Origin: Gammaproteobacteria bacterium
GTDB lineage: Bacteria; Pseudomonadota; Gammaproteobacteria; UBA9339
DNA: 17,299 bases
Assembly: GCA_018814965.1 (NCBI GenBank)
Contig: JAHIYS010000021.1
Location: 1 to 17,299 of the forward strand
Direction of reading: 5' to 3'
Position 1 is the stretch's first letter; each line of letters begins with the position of its first letter. The translations under genes were made by a program, and so were the position numbers. Below the pieces are notes generated by a model, which did not search any database, was not told the origin of the DNA, and was given only the letters and a program-made list of their open reading frames with translations. This document shows positions 7,179 to 13,404 of this stretch, piece by piece.

Positions 7179-7712
7179 CTAACTCCATATTTCCGCTTGA
7201 ACCTCGTTAAAGAATGACCATCCATTTTCGACATGATGTTCATGTTTTTCAGTTACGATAAAAACGGCATAAAGATCAGAAGGGTTTGCATTATTTAGGC
7301 ACTGAATATTAATATCAATTCCTACCCCCTTGTTACAAGTAAGAATCTTTCTGCCATTCAGCATATCCAAATAGTTGGAAAAATCTGTGCAATTTGCAAA
7401 TATAATTAGAGGATCTATAATATCACTTATATTTAAATCATCCGATGAAGCTGTGAATACTGAATCAACATCATCATATATTAGTTTTTTACCCTCCTCT
7501 GTGCGTATTTCTTTCATGACAATGCTTAGGATAGTGTTAGGTTTCCCCTTTATAGTATAAATGTCACATCCATCAAAATTAACTTCAGCATTATGTTCGC
7601 AGCATTTACATGTTACTTCGTAAGTATTGGCATAACTTGCCGAATTAAAAGTAATCATTGTAAAACATCCGATAATTAAAGCATAAATTAGGCGTCGTGT
7701 ACTTGATGTCAT
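7179..7712 (-). CDS. Secreted cysteine-rich protein, unrecognised family (paralog 2)
   Basis: The 177-residue protein starts with a signal peptide ending in the same SYA box (after residue 28) as its neighbour. It has seven cysteines after cleavage: a CxCC cluster at 35-38, then 49, 108, 126 and 138. Counterparts to the neighbouring gene include FANC near 108, LTCNKGVGI near 126-131, AVFIVTEK near 149-156 and the end ENGWSFF...IWS. A well-placed GAGG (AAGAAGAGGAAAAA) precedes the ATG. It lies upstream of its paralog in the same direction with a 141-base gap, so the genes may be separately expressed. The function is unknown; an exported or surface protein with disulfides is the most that can be said. 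Confidence 0.8.
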   Translation of the reverse strand: MTSSTRRLIYALIIGCFTMITFNSASYANTYEVTCKCCEHNAEVNFDGCDIYTIKGKPNTILSIVMKEIRTEEGKKLIYDDVDSVFTASSDDLNISDIIDPLIIFANCTDFSNYLDMLNGRKILTCNKGVGIDINIQCLNNANPSDLYAVFIVTEKHEHHVENGWSFFNEVQAEIWS

Positions 7713-8125
7713 TTTTTCCTCTTCTTATTAAATTAATATAAATTTGAGTACGTAAAAAAATATGAAAGCTACACATAGAAAGATAAACAGCGCCCTTCTC
7801 GCATTGTTTGCAGTTAGGTTAGTCCCAATTTGCAATTCGATGTAGATCTGACACTATTTTCCCTACGGATTCTGTTAATAAGGTTTGGAAAGTTTTTACC
7901 TTGTATGACCAGAAACAAATTGTAGTTTAACGCACCTATATTATCGAAAGCTTAAGGGTTTCTAAATTTTTGCAAAATATGCATCAAGAGTAAGACCAAA
8001 TTTCTAATCTTTTGATTTCTCAAGTAAAATCAAATAAATAGCATTAGGTTAAACATCTGGGGCTGGTTGCAACTACCAAATTTAGGTATATACTTACAAA
8101 ACTAAAAATCACTACAAGTATTATT
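7713..8125. other. 413-base divergent intergenic region
   Basis: This AT-rich gap separates the minus-strand secreted-protein pair from the plus-strand rhodanese gene. It holds the ribosome binding site of the former near 7713-7725 and a promoter for the latter at 8067-8094. It also holds an AT hairpin, TTTGATTT (8011-8018) with AAATCAAA (8027-8034). No gene remnant was recognised on either strand. Its size is consistent with a spacer left after insertion of the two secreted-protein genes. Confidence 0.5.
8067..8094 (+). promoter_or_regulatory. Sigma-70 promoter for the rhodanese-secB operon
   Basis: TTGCAA (8067-8072) and TATACT (8089-8094) are 16 bases apart. This places the transcription start near 8101, about 25 bases before the rhodanese ATG. 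Both boxes match consensus well (4 of 6 and 5 of 6), and no other upstream gene runs in this direction. Confidence 0.6.
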
Positions 8126-8554
8126 ATGACAAATCAAATCATACAATTCATTCAAAATCACTGGATGCTCTTCTTGGCCGCCGTTGTTGTCATCGCCTTG
8201 CTGATTTTTGAGGAGATCAAAGGCAAATTGACCGGCTTAGCAAAACTCTCAGCTCAAGACGCTGTTTTGCTGCTTAACAGAGAAAGCGCTATTGTAATAG
8301 ATATGCGCAATCAAAAAGCTTTTGGATCCGGTCATATTCTTGGAGCAATGAATATTGCTCGTAGTGATATCGACCATAATGCAAAAAAACTTGAGCCACA
8401 TAAAAACCAAACTGTAATTTTAGTGGATGATTATGATACTAATACAGCACCTGTTGCCACTAAATTACGCGCTCAAGGGTTTACTAAAATTTGCGTTTTA
8501 GCCGGGGGCTTAAATTCCTGGAAAACTGCTCAATTACCACTAACTAAAGATTAA
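8126..8554 (+). CDS. Membrane-anchored rhodanese-like protein (YibN type), active-site Cys absent
   Basis: The 142-residue protein has one N-terminal membrane segment (about residues 14-30, WMLFLAAVVVIALLIF) and a cytoplasmic rhodanese domain (about 40-138). Fold markers are present: VIDMRNQKAFGSGHILGAMNI, then VILVDDYDTNTAPVATKLRAQGF, then VLAGGLNSWKTAQLPL. The loop that normally holds the catalytic cysteine reads VDDYDTNTAP, with no Cys, so sulfurtransferase activity is unlikely. E. coli YibN has a similar layout and is encoded just upstream of grxC-secB. YibN has been linked to the membrane insertion machinery (YidC), so a role near protein export is plausible. Here secB follows after 29 bases and grxC is missing. 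Confidence 0.88.
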   Translation: MTNQIIQFIQNHWMLFLAAVVVIALLIFEEIKGKLTGLAKLSAQDAVLLLNRESAIVIDMRNQKAFGSGHILGAMNIARSDIDHNAKKLEPHKNQTVILVDDYDTNTAPVATKLRAQGFTKICVLAGGLNSWKTAQLPLTKD

Positions 8555-8583
8555 TTAATTATATTAGGAGGCTAGAAAAACCT

Positions 8584-9042
8584 ATGTCTACAGAAACACA
8601 AAAACCAGAAAACAAACAACCTCAACATGAATTTAGCATCCAACGTATTTATACCAAAGATCTTTCATATGAGGCACCAAATACTCCAGATATCTTCCAA
8701 ATCGAATGGGCCCCTCAAGTTGATCTCAATCTTAATACAGATGCTAAAAAATTAGCTGATAACGTCTATGAGGTGGTCCTTCAAGCTACAGTCACAGTTA
8801 AACTTAAAGATAAAATAGCTTTTTTAGTAGAGGTCAAACAAGCTGGTATATTCACTCTAAATGGATTTACAGAGGAACAGACTGGGCCTATGTTGGGCAG
8901 CTTCTGTCCTAACATTCTATTCCCATATGCTCGCGAACTAATATCTGAGACAATCTCTCGCGGTAATTTCCCACCACTATACTTAGCTCCAATTAATTTT
9001 GATGCTTTTTATCAGGAAAAACTGGATCAAGAAAAGAAATAA
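8584..9042 (+). CDS. secB: Protein-export chaperone SecB
   Basis: SecB is a cytosolic tetrameric chaperone that keeps preproteins unfolded and hands them to SecA. The 152-residue length fits. Family features include FSIQRIYTKDLSYEAPN with the start of the substrate groove, FQIEWAPQVDLNLNT, the KDKIAFLVEVKQAGIF strand, the GFCPNILFPYARE-like segment (here GSFCPNILFPYAREL), and NFPPLYLAPINFDA near the C terminus. AGGAGG at 8566-8571 precedes the ATG by 12 bases, slightly long. It lies in an operon with the YibN-like protein and is followed, 7 bases past its stop, by a secreted protein gene. Confidence 0.97.
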   Translation: MSTETQKPENKQPQHEFSIQRIYTKDLSYEAPNTPDIFQIEWAPQVDLNLNTDAKKLADNVYEVVLQATVTVKLKDKIAFLVEVKQAGIFTLNGFTEEQTGPMLGSFCPNILFPYARELISETISRGNFPPLYLAPINFDAFYQEKLDQEKK

Positions 9043-9049
9043 TTACTTT

Positions 9050-9694
9050 ATGTATGCCCGCATCATAGCTATCTGTGCCGTTATCTTAATGCTCTTGAGT
9101 AACGGCACTATTGCTTTAGCTAATCTACCCAAAAATCAATGCTCAACCTTTGATAGCATTGCCTTAATGCTGTCGCAGGCACCAAATAAAACAAGCTCAC
9201 CGCTTTCTCTTTTACAAATTCAATCCTCTTTAGGGCCTGGCAATCAAGAAAAACCTATTGTCATTGCCACCCATTCTTGGGTTTATAAAAACCGCGCGCT
9301 GATAGTTACAACATTTGGCGATAATCTCTCGAATAAAATGCTCACTGGTGATGATGATGGAAGTGTAACCTCAAAAAAAATGGAACAAATTTACGCCAAA
9401 TTAAAATCTGCTACTTCAGTTTGGTTTATCAAAGAGATTCAGAATCAATTAGGGGCCGGATATGTTACAATCAAAAAACTATCCCAATATAGCTGGAACT
9501 GTAACGGTGGTACATTAGCAATAACTACCGACCAAAATAATAACATCATCGCGGCAACAATTAGCTACACAGCACCCAAAAATTTAATTGAAACACGACT
9601 TGGAAAAAATCACTCCCCATGGGATATCAAAACCGACTCTCTGGGGCAATCTTATCGCGCCCGGGAAAAATCATTTGAAAAACCAAACAATTAG
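9050..9694 (+). CDS. Secreted protein with two BamE/BLIP-like repeats, function unknown
   Basis: I do not recognise a named family. The 214-residue product starts with a signal peptide (MYARIIAICAVILMLLS to IALA). Its mature part seems to hold two related units. The first (about 54-100) reads LLQIQSSLGPG, then HSWVYKNRALIVTTF. The second (about 126-175) reads IKEIQNQLGAG, then YSWNCNGGTLAITT. The pattern of a helix, a LGxG turn, an aromatic strand and a final acidic/Asn strand resembles the BamE/SmpA-OmlA and BLIP-type fold. That assignment is inference. The ATG at 9050 was chosen over upstream starts inside secB because it gives a clean signal peptide. The 7-base gap after secB implies cotranscription and coupling. 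Confidence 0.75.
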   Translation: MYARIIAICAVILMLLSNGTIALANLPKNQCSTFDSIALMLSQAPNKTSSPLSLLQIQSSLGPGNQEKPIVIATHSWVYKNRALIVTTFGDNLSNKMLTGDDDGSVTSKKMEQIYAKLKSATSVWFIKEIQNQLGAGYVTIKKLSQYSWNCNGGTLAITTDQNNNIIAATISYTAPKNLIETRLGKNHSPWDIKTDSLGQSYRAREKSFEKPNN

Positions 9695-9936
9695 CAGCTC
9701 GCTGGTGTTTAGATAGCTATATTTGGTTATTTAATGGGGCTGCTGAAATTTGAAAATCTCGCATTCTGGATTTCGCGGTCTTCACCCCTACAACAACCAT
9801 CAAGCTTTGAAAAAGAGCAAAAAACTTTAGGTTTTAGCAACCTCTTAATGATAGATTTAAAGATAATGGTTTGGATATATAATGATAATCTAGATGTTAT
9901 ATCGCAAAAAAGACGGCAGTTAGAGATCCGTTTGAA

Positions 9937-10818
9937 CTATGTAACAAATTCTTTCTTTAATTTTTTAATTGCACTTTCTTCAATCTGACGAACCCGTTCG
10001 GCTGAAATGCTATATTTTGCAGCTAACTCATGCAAAGTTGCTTTATTCTCTTTTAACCATCGACACTCCAAGATCTCTCGACTTCTCTGATCTAGCTTAG
10101 ATAGACCAACAGCCAAGTTAGCGGTTTTCATACCACCAAGCTCAATATCCGCAATCTCATCTATAGGATCTCTCGTATCAGCAGTCAAGTAACGCGCGGG
10201 ATCAAAATAACCTCCCTCACACATAGAATCGTCATCGCCATATCCATCAAACGCCACATCAGAATTATACAACCGAGCTTCCATGGTTCTAACATCTTTA
10301 GGATCGACCTTTAATTCCCGAGCAATATTTAACACCTCTTCATTGCTAAACCAATTTAATTTTTTAGTAGCACGACGTAAATTAAAAAATAATTTACGCT
10401 GCGATTTGGTCGTAGCAATCTTTACAATTCTCCAATTACGTAAAACAAACTCATGAATTTCAGCTTTAATCCAATGTACTGCAAATGAAACCAAACGCAC
10501 ACCCATATCAGGATCAAAGCGCTTAACCGCTTTCATCAAACCAATAGTTCCCTCTTGGATTAAGTCAGCTTTAGGCAGACCATAACCTAAATAATTTTTA
10601 GCCACGTGAGCAACAAAACGAAGATGAGATAAAACCAATTGACGCGCAGCCTCCAAATCACCATCATGATGAAATTTAGTTGCAAGCTCTAACTCCTCAG
10701 AAGCAGTTAACATGGGGATCTGATTGACCCAACTAACATAGGCCTCTATACTACCCATGGTTGGTGCAATAGCTAATGCTTTGGGAGTAAAGTCATTTTT
10801 TAACGGCTCTTTTTTCAC
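9937..10818 (-). CDS. rpoH: RNA polymerase heat-shock sigma factor sigma-32
   Basis: RpoH directs transcription of chaperone and protease genes after heat or misfolding stress. The protein aligns with E. coli sigma-32 throughout. Visible are AYVSWVNQIPMLTASEE (region 1.2), AARQLVLSHLRFVAHVAKNY and LIQEGTIGLMKAVKRFDP (region 2), and RLVSFAVHWIKAEIHEFVLRNW in two runs. Also present are the RpoH box QRKLFFNLR that distinguishes it from other sigma-70 members, and the region 4 helix-turn-helix (HELAAKYSISAERVRQIEE). The open frame continues 27 codons upstream, but those codons run through a CIRCE operator and promoter. I therefore chose GTG at 10818, which leaves 13 residues before the conserved LAIAP. 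That gives 293 residues against 284 in E. coli. No strong Shine-Dalgarno is seen; GGTGG is close to the GTG. Confidence 0.97.
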   Translation of the reverse strand: MKKEPLKNDFTPKALAIAPTMGSIEAYVSWVNQIPMLTASEELELATKFHHDGDLEAARQLVLSHLRFVAHVAKNYLGYGLPKADLIQEGTIGLMKAVKRFDPDMGVRLVSFAVHWIKAEIHEFVLRNWRIVKIATTKSQRKLFFNLRRATKKLNWFSNEEVLNIARELKVDPKDVRTMEARLYNSDVAFDGYGDDDSMCEGGYFDPARYLTADTRDPIDEIADIELGGMKTANLAVGLSKLDQRSREILECRWLKENKATLHELAAKYSISAERVRQIEESAIKKLKKEFVT

Positions 10819-10846
10819 ATGCCACCAATTATTATTTAATATTAAT

Positions 10847-10876
10847 AGTTTAGCACTCTTCTTACGAGAGTGCCAA
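10847..10876 (-). promoter_or_regulatory. Candidate sigma-70 promoter of rpoH overlapping CIRCE
   Basis: On the minus strand TTGGCA (10876-10871) and TAAACT (10852-10847) are separated by 18 bases. This places the start near 10840 and gives a short leader of about 22 nt to the GTG. Both boxes match 4-5 of 6 consensus positions. The whole promoter is covered by the CIRCE inverted repeat, as expected for direct repression by blocking RNA polymerase. Confidence 0.55.
10850..10876. promoter_or_regulatory. CIRCE operator (HrcA binding site) upstream of rpoH
   Basis: The arms TTAGCACTC (10850-10858) and GAGTGCCAA (10868-10876) are separated by exactly 9 bases (TTCTTACGA). The CIRCE consensus is TTAGCACTC-N9-GAGTGCTAA, so 17 of 18 arm bases match, with one change at 10874. 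HrcA is the repressor that binds CIRCE, usually at groESL and dnaK operons, and GroEL assists its folding. Here the operator lies 31 bases upstream of the rpoH start on one side and 34 bases upstream of yggU on the other, so yggU could also be affected. hrcA itself is not in this window. Confidence 0.92.
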
Positions 10877-10910
10877 AATAAAAAACCATTATAAATCATA
10901 AAGATGCAAA

Positions 10911-11198
10911 ATGACAGAGAAATTATACTACTCTTGGAACCACAACGACCTGCTATTAGAGCTAAAAATACAAACCAAAGCTAGCAGAAATGCCATTATT
11001 GGCGTATACAATGGCCACCTAAAAATAGCTATCACCACCGCTCCAACCGATGGCAAAGCAAACGAACATCTGACAAAATTCCTTGCGAACCATTTTGGAG
11101 TCCCACAAAACCAAATAACCATAATCAAAGGACACCAGAATAAACATAAATCAGTTCTAATCTCTAGCCCTAAGAAGAACATGGATGACTTTCAATAA
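10911..11198 (+). CDS. yggU: DUF167 / YggU family protein
   Basis: This is a small, widely conserved protein of unknown biochemical role. The 95-residue sequence has the DUF167 signature: LKIQTKASRNAIIGV, the HLKIAITTAPTDGKANEHL core, and the FGVPQNQITIIKGHQNKHKSVLI end. The length and the order of beta strands and helices fit the family. AAAGA precedes the ATG at about 9 bases. It is divergent from rpoH and shares the CIRCE-containing spacer. trxA follows 100 bases downstream. Confidence 0.92.
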   Translation: MTEKLYYSWNHNDLLLELKIQTKASRNAIIGVYNGHLKIAITTAPTDGKANEHLTKFLANHFGVPQNQITIIKGHQNKHKSVLISSPKKNMDDFQ

Positions 11199-11298
11199 GA
11201 TACATTAATTGCATCAATATAATAAATTTTAATTATTATTTGCTTTCTATCTAATAATCAGCTCAAATATTAATGTCCATTAATTCACGGAGAAAACC

Positions 11299-11628
11299 AT
11301 GAGTGAAAACATTACCATCGTATCAGATGACTCATTTGCATCTGAAGTCTTACAATCAAATATACCTGTTTTATTAGACTTTTGGGCAGAGTGGTGCGGT
11401 CCATGTAAAATGTTAGCACCAACACTAGAGGCTATTGCCACAGAATTTGCAGGCAAAATAAAAGTAGCAAAACTAAACGTTGATGAAAATAATAAAACAT
11501 CAAATGCGTATAGTATCCGCGGAATTCCAACTCTGATTTTGTTTAAAGATGGCCAAATCGCCTCTACTAAAACCGGTGTTCTGACTAAATCTCAGCTAGC
11601 AGACTTTATTAACGCCAACTTACCATAA
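11299..11628 (+). CDS. trxA: Thioredoxin 1
   Basis: TrxA is a cytosolic dithiol reductant for ribonucleotide reductase, peroxiredoxins and other thiol proteins, recharged by TrxB with NADPH. The 109-residue protein has the active site WCGPCK with Cys33 and Cys36. It also has the DFWAEWC strand, a buried Asp at position 27, the cis-proline loop RGIPTLILF, and the final helix. GGAG lies shortly before the ATG (CACGGAGAAAACC). trxA upstream of rho is an old gammaproteobacterial arrangement, as in E. coli. Confidence 0.98.
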   Translation: MSENITIVSDDSFASEVLQSNIPVLLDFWAEWCGPCKMLAPTLEAIATEFAGKIKVAKLNVDENNKTSNAYSIRGIPTLILFKDGQIASTKTGVLTKSQLADFINANLP

Positions 11629-11647
11629 TAGTTACCGATATTGCGTA

Positions 11648-11671
11648 TAGCACGGGATATCCCCCGTGCTA
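11648..11671. repeat. Perfect 9-bp inverted repeat after trxA
   Basis: TAGCACGGG (11648-11656) pairs perfectly with CCCGTGCTA (11663-11671) around six bases. It starts 20 bases after the trxA stop and could stop or stabilise the trxA transcript. However, no T-run follows on either strand, so it is not a standard intrinsic terminator. Its centre also contains the palindrome GGGATATCCC. Confidence 0.6.
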
Positions 11672-11736
11672 ACCAAGGAAATGGAGGCTCACCCTCTAAG
11701 GAAAATTCAATAATAGGATATCCCAAAAAGAAAAAC

Positions 11737-11764
11737 TTGACGGGATTAAAATCAAGATTATAAT
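11737..11764 (+). promoter_or_regulatory. Sigma-70 promoter of rho
   Basis: TTGACG (11737-11742) and a perfect TATAAT (11759-11764) stand 16 bases apart. Transcription should start near 11771, leaving an untranslated leader of about 120 nt before the rho ATG. E. coli rho also has its own promoter and a leader through which Rho limits its own synthesis, so the same layout here is suggestive. Confidence 0.75.
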
Positions 11765-11892
11765 CAATTCTATTCTACGATTATTGATTGAATGTGTTTA
11801 GTTTTACAATTTTAAATCCCATTCGCTAATTTTCCAAAATTTCCGGATTTTTTATAAAAATTCTCTTTGATAACTTAAATAAAAAATAAACT

Positions 11893-13350
11893 ATGCAAGA
11901 AAAAACCACTCCTCCTTCTTCAACGACGAAGACTATCATTACTACTAAAAATAACACCAACTCTAACAGTTCCAAGCCCACAGTAACGGCGGAAAAAGCA
12001 TCCCCTGAAAAGGAAGTGCTGACACTTGCTCCTACCAGTAAGCCTAAAACAGAGGAACCACGCAAAAAGAAAATTTTGCCTGAAATAAAAATTACGAGTC
12101 TTACTGAGCTTAAAACTAAAACTCCAAATGAACTAATGGATTTAGCCCAAGAATTGGGGATTGAAAACATTACCCGCATGCGCAAACAAGATATGATTTT
12201 TGCTATCTTAAAAACACATGCCCAAAACAATAAAGATATTTACGGCGATGGTGTTTTAGAGATACTTCCTGATGGTTTCGGCTTTCTACGCTCATCTGAT
12301 AGCTCCTACTTGGCCGGTCCCGACGATATCTATGTATCACCCAGTCAAATCAGGCGCTTTAATTTAAGAACTGGCGATAGCATCCTAGGCAAAATCAGGC
12401 CTCCAAAAGACAGTGAACGTTATTTTGCCTTACTTCAAGTAGACAAAATCAACTTCGATTCACCAGAAAACACCACCCATAAAATTTTGTTTGAAAACCT
12501 TACGCCATTATTTGCCAATGAACGCCTAGTCATGGAGCGTGGCAATGGTTGCTCAGAAGACATTACTGCAAGGATTATCGACCTAGTAGCACCAATAGGT
12601 AAAGGTCAGCGTGGTCTTATTGTATCGCCGCCAAAAGCTGGTAAAACCATGATGCTCCAAAACATAGCCCATTCTATTATCGCTAATCATCCAGAATGTT
12701 ATTTAATTGTTCTGTTAATTGATGAACGCCCTGAAGAGGTTACCGACATGTCCCGCTCCGTCAAAGGAGAGGTAGTAGCAAGCACCTTTGACGAACCAGC
12801 AACCAGACATGTTCAAGTAGCAGAAATGGTGCTAGAAAAAGCCAAACGCTTAGTGGAACATAAAAAAGATGTGGTAATCTTACTAGATTCTATAACCCGT
12901 CTTGCTCGTGCATATAACACTGTCAGCCCAGCCTCTGGAAAAGTATTATCAGGCGGTGTTGACGCAAATGCACTGCAACGACCAAAAAGATTTTTTGGTG
13001 CAGCTCGTAATATTGAAGAAGGTGGAAGTTTAACTATCATCGCTACCGCTCTAGTAGATACCGGCTCAAAAATGGACGAAGTTATTTATGAAGAGTTTAA
13101 AGGAACCGGTAATATGGAGATCCACTTAGATAGAAGAATTGCTGAAAAACGAGTCTTCCCAGCGATCGATATAAATCTTTCTGGAACCCGTCGTGAAGAG
13201 CTTACTGTACCACCAGATGAACTACAAAAAATGTGGATTTTACGTAAAATATTACATCCTATGGATGAAATTGCAGCAGCCGAGTTCCTAATTGACCGCC
13301 TCAAAACCACAAAGACTAATGAAGAGTTCTTCGTGGCAATGAGAAAATAG
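11893..13350 (+). CDS. rho: Transcription termination factor Rho with N-terminal extension
   Basis: Rho is a hexameric RNA-dependent ATPase that loads on untranslated RNA and ends transcription. From about residue 68 the protein matches E. coli Rho closely. It shows the N-terminal helix bundle (MRKQDMIFAILK), the cold-shock RNA-binding fold (DGFGFLRS, YVSPSQIRRFNLRTGD), Walker A PPKAGKTM near 247-253, Walker B VVILLDSITRLARAYN, and the Q-loop and R-loop (GGVDANA; EEFKGTGNME). The total is 485 residues against 419 in E. coli. The excess is an N-terminal stretch of about 67 residues rich in Thr, Ser, Lys and Pro, probably disordered. No good Shine-Dalgarno precedes the ATG. A later non-ATG start is possible, but the extension stays open in frame and has protein-like charge blocks (EEPRKKK). 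Confidence 0.96.
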   Translation: MQEKTTPPSSTTKTIITTKNNTNSNSSKPTVTAEKASPEKEVLTLAPTSKPKTEEPRKKKILPEIKITSLTELKTKTPNELMDLAQELGIENITRMRKQDMIFAILKTHAQNNKDIYGDGVLEILPDGFGFLRSSDSSYLAGPDDIYVSPSQIRRFNLRTGDSILGKIRPPKDSERYFALLQVDKINFDSPENTTHKILFENLTPLFANERLVMERGNGCSEDITARIIDLVAPIGKGQRGLIVSPPKAGKTMMLQNIAHSIIANHPECYLIVLLIDERPEEVTDMSRSVKGEVVASTFDEPATRHVQVAEMVLEKAKRLVEHKKDVVILLDSITRLARAYNTVSPASGKVLSGGVDANALQRPKRFFGAARNIEEGGSLTIIATALVDTGSKMDEVIYEEFKGTGNMEIHLDRRIAEKRVFPAIDINLSGTRREELTVPPDELQKMWILRKILHPMDEIAAAEFLIDRLKTTKTNEEFFVAMRK

Positions 13351-13404
13351 CGGCAACAAATAACACTGTGGTCGTTGAATAAAACCTTTGTGGAGGCATA
13401 TTTT

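Noticed and set aside
9734..9988. Plus-strand open frame of 84 codons between the secB-linked gene and rpoH
   Set aside because: It overlaps the rpoH 3' end by 52 bases, has no good ribosome binding site, and its product looks like no protein family. The 242-base spacer shows nothing else supportable beyond a weak 5-bp hairpin.
10819..10899. 27-codon N-terminal extension of rpoH
   Set aside because: The extra codons would run through the CIRCE operator and promoter. The GTG at 10818 gives a length and N terminus matching sigma-32.
11648..11671. Intrinsic terminator for trxA
   Set aside because: The stem is perfect, but neither side has a T-run, so it is listed as an inverted repeat only.
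13351..13404. glmS ribozyme or riboswitch upstream of glmS
   Set aside because: Only 54 bases separate rho and glmS, too short for the ribozyme. That element is also characteristic of Gram-positive bacteria.
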